Below are positions 62,432 through 64,000 of a DNA stretch of 64,000 nt, piece after piece; the first letter of the stretch is position 1, and each line of letters opens with the position of its first letter. The notes beneath the pieces were generated by a model. It was not told the DNA's origin and did no database searches. It worked only from the letters and a program-made list of their open reading frames with translations. This DNA is from Fodinibacter sp963811825. Lineage in GTDB: Bacteria; Actinomycetota; Actinomycetes; Actinomycetales; Dermatophilaceae. Position numbers and translations under genes: made by a program. The stretch is taken from contig CAWESS010000033.1 in NCBI GenBank assembly GCA_963811825.1, forward strand, positions 1 to 64,000. Reading direction: 5' to 3'.

Positions 62432-62539
62432 CCCCAGCGCACCATCTCGCAAGCAGGGGAGGGTCCAGCCCGCTCGGGTTGAGCCCTCCCATCTGTCGCG
62501 CCCGAGCCCGGGTGCGACATCCTTGACCGAGGAAAACCC

Positions 62540-63067
62540 GTGCCCCGCATCCACATCGACACCAGCGCCTTGACCTATCCATGGTTCTGGATCCCCGAGC
62601 ACCTGCCGCATTTCGTCGACGGGTCGGTTCCCGGGGGCGTGCAGCTCGACCTCGCCGCGGGCGAGTACGCGGTGCAGCAGACCCGCGAGCGCGCCTCCGA
62701 CCTCCGCTTCCGGGTGACGCCCCACGGCACCGTGGACTTCGCACCGGACGTCGATCACCTCCTGTGCGGCCGAGGAACCTCGACGCTCCACGTCCTCGGC
62801 GTCCCGGTCGTCCTCGACCCGCGTCAAACCGGGTGCCCGCTGCTCCCCATGTGGGGCGGGTGCCGCGAGCCGATCGGACCTCGGGCGGCAACCGTGCAGA
62901 TGCCGCCCGGCCAGGCGTACACGCTGCGGATCGGCCTGGTGCCGAACGAGGTCCTCGAGTTCAGCGTGCGGCCGGACGGGGTCGTCGACTACGGACCGGA
63001 GTACGAGCACGCGCTGTCTGGCCGCGGGACTTCCTGCCTCACGGTCGACCTCGCCAACGGCGACTGA
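62540..63067 (+). CDS. Duplicated-domain protein in islet 2, unknown
   Basis: 175 residues, GTG 62540, intact. It contains a ~53-residue internal repeat at offset 84: unit 1 (res 33-85) GGVQLDLAAGEYAVQQTRE, LRFRVTPHGTVDFAPDVDH, LLCGRGTSTLHV; unit 2 (res 117-169) VQMPPGQAYTLRIGLVPNE, LEFSVRPDGVVDYGPEYEH, ALSGRGTSCLTV. The conserved pattern is hxFxVxPxGxVDaxP-x-H-x-L-x-GRGTS. Not recognised as any known family; it looks like a small beta-rich binding module. Confidence 0.65.
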   Translation: MPRIHIDTSALTYPWFWIPEHLPHFVDGSVPGGVQLDLAAGEYAVQQTRERASDLRFRVTPHGTVDFAPDVDHLLCGRGTSTLHVLGVPVVLDPRQTGCPLLPMWGGCREPIGPRAATVQMPPGQAYTLRIGLVPNEVLEFSVRPDGVVDYGPEYEHALSGRGTSCLTVDLANGD

Positions 63068-63090
63068 CCCAGCGCGCCGAAGTCGTTCAA

Positions 63091-63126
63091 CCGTAGGTTG
63101 TGGGTTCGAGCCCCACGGGGCCCACC
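63091..63126 (+). repeat. att copy 3 (right end of islet 2)
   Basis: Exact 36-bp copy of the tRNA-Lys 3' end, 2,140 bp from copy 2, directly after the duplicated-domain gene. It ends the accessory segment; core genes resume right after it. Confidence 0.9.
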
Positions 63127-63151
63127 GAGCGGTTCGATCTCCCCGCCTGCG

Positions 63152-63343
63152 CTACTCCGCCGGGCCGCGGCGGCTTCGGACGATCAGCGCCACGCCGAGG
63201 ATCGCCACGATCGGGCCGAGGATCGCCCACAGCGTCACCCCGCTCATGGCGCTCCCACCCAGGACGTTGACGCCCTGGAGGAACCACACGAGGCCCATGA
63301 AGACCAGGACACCACCGAGGACAGTTGCGACGGGCCGGCTCAT
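63152..63343 (-). CDS. Small two-helix membrane protein
   Basis: 63 residues from ATG 63343: hydrophobic VATVLGGVLVFMGLVWFLQGVN, a short loop with VLGGSAMSG, then LWAILGPIVAILGVALIV and a basic end RSRRGPAE. The loop motif QGxxxLGGSxMSG recurs in small actinobacterial proteins of unknown function. An upstream ATG at 63421 is possible but less hydrophobic. Confidence 0.75.
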   Translation of the reverse strand: MSRPVATVLGGVLVFMGLVWFLQGVNVLGGSAMSGVTLWAILGPIVAILGVALIVRSRRGPAE

Positions 63344-63430
63344 GCACGCAGGGTAGCCGTGGTCACGCCCGCCGAGCTCGACCCGGCCCGCGCCGAGCAG
63401 CAGCGGTACCGGCGCGGGCACGGCATCCGG

Positions 63431-64000
63431 TCAGAGGCGGACGACCATCTTCCCGGTGTTCTCACCGCGCAGCACTCCGAGGAACGCGTCGACGGCGTGG
63501 TCGATGCCGTCGACGAAGGTCTCGCGTGACTGCAGCTCCCCCGATGCCAGCCAGCCGGCTGCCCGCCCGGCGTACTCGCCGGCGAGGTCGTAGTGGTCAC
63601 CGACGAGGAAGCCCTGGATGCGGCCGCGGGTCTGGATCAGGCGGGCGAGGTTGCGCGGGCCCGGTGACGCCTCGGTGTCGTTGTAGACCGAGATCATCCC
63701 GCAGACGGCGATGCGGCCGCCGAGCCGGAGCGAGCCGATGGCCGCCTCGAGGTGCTCGCCCCCGACGTTGTCGAAGTAGACGTCGATGCCGTCGGGCGCC
63801 GCCTCGCGCAGCTGCCGCGAGACCGGCCCGTCCTTGTAGTCGAAGGCCGCGTCGAAGCCGAGGTCCTCGACGACGTGGCGCACCTTCTCGGGCGAACCGG
63901 CGCTGCCGATGACGCGGCTCGCGCCGAGCGCCTTGGCGATCTGCCCGACCGCGCTGCCCACGGCACCAGCGGCACCCGAGACGAACACGACGTCGCCGGG
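63431..64000 (-). CDS. NADP-dependent MDR oxidoreductase, 5' truncated
   Basis: 190 codons of the C-terminal half, continuing beyond 64000. Rossmann motif VFVSGAAGAVGSAVGQIAKA and GSAGSPEKVRHVVEDLGFDA; then DVYFDNVGGEHLEAAIGSLR and a C-terminal VDAFLGVLRGENTGKMVVRL. This fits 2-alkenal reductase/CurA-like quinone oxidoreductases that use NADPH. No zinc ligands visible. Confidence 0.85.
   Translation of the reverse strand, partial: PGDVVFVSGAAGAVGSAVGQIAKALGASRVIGSAGSPEKVRHVVEDLGFDAAFDYKDGPVSRQLREAAPDGIDVYFDNVGGEHLEAAIGSLRLGGRIAVCGMISVYNDTEASPGPRNLARLIQTRGRIQGFLVGDHYDLAGEYAGRAAGWLASGELQSRETFVDGIDHAVDAFLGVLRGENTGKMVVRL

Noticed and set aside
59495..63126. Absence of the GGATGCC word in the islets as proof of foreign origin
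   Set aside because: No copy occurs here, but gaps of about 3 kb also occur in core genes (for example pstS-pstA, 49000-52130, and 10100-12940), so the gap length is not decisive.
59459..63126. CRISPR or rRNA/tRNA cluster interpretation of the three 36-bp copies
   Set aside because: The copies are 1.5 and 2.1 kb apart and exactly match the tRNA 3' end, which fits att sites.

Overview
High-GC (roughly 70%) actinobacterial chromosome. The window carries three mycothiol genes (mshA, mshD, an S-(hydroxymethyl)mycothiol dehydrogenase), carD, an hbhA-like gene, an orphan GlnR-type regulator, a SenX3/RegX3-type two-component system and several actinobacterial DUF families. The gene content and many small neighbourhoods (mshA-ybjN-gpmA-senX3/regX3; hbhA with an XRE regulator and a DUF2516 gene; glnR-mshD; ppk-mutT; carD-ispD-ispF and cysS-rlmB) match Mycobacterium-like core synteny in a non-mycobacterial relative. 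I would guess Intrasporangiaceae/Dermatophilaceae or another Micrococcales family, but the sequence alone does not fix the genus.

Layout. 1-5965: accessory-looking, heavily frameshifted stretch (lipoprotein fragment, Gmad2-LysM protein, PEP-mutase-like gene, GNAT, GntR-ABC operon, VOC protein) ending at tRNA-Thr(TGT). 5966-17850: ThrE-like exporter, Ser/Thr kinase, CBS protein, LacI regulator, sugar ABC ATPase, DUF4032, RDD and small membrane proteins, rlmB, cysS. 17915-19086: a decayed AbiEi/DUF559-like gene between inverted copies of a three-hairpin repeat. 19223-24218: mycothiol formaldehyde detoxification pair, secreted protein, ispF, ispD, carD, lipoprotein. 24242-36000: regX3, senX3, phoU, fasciclin, a membrane-tethered sigma-like protein, gpmA, ybjN, mshA, methyltransferase, dtd, asparaginase. 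36042-47865: hbhA and its XRE regulator, DUF4395, BKACE, ygfZ, fur, LCP, nitrobindin, DsrE, MoaD-like, glnR, mshD, ppk. 47930-55906: mutT1-like, pstSCAB, a second AbiEi-like gene between hairpins, pit and its DUF47 partner. 56167-59293: unknown protein, YihY, Ser/Thr kinase. 59420-63126: tRNA-Lys(TTT) followed by two tandem small islets, each ended by a 36-bp copy of the tRNA 3' end. 63152-64000: small membrane protein and a truncated MDR reductase.

The window is unusually rich in phosphate functions: high-affinity PstSCAB, low-affinity Pit with a DUF47 protein, PhoU, a SenX3/RegX3 pair and polyphosphate kinase. Direct-repeat PHO boxes with 11-bp phasing are visible before pstS and between senX3 and phoU, so the two-component system probably controls both itself and the transporter.

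At least ten genes contain frameshifts. Some lie in clearly accessory DNA and look like real decay, but others hit well-conserved genes (pstS, mutT1, yihY), so part of this may be indel error in the assembly. A short word, GGATGCC/GGCATCC, recurs about 95 times (by-eye count), several times more than base composition predicts. The most unusual features are the tandem tRNA-Lys islets, the hairpin repeats flanking AbiEi-like genes, the over-represented word and the tethered sigma-like protein.
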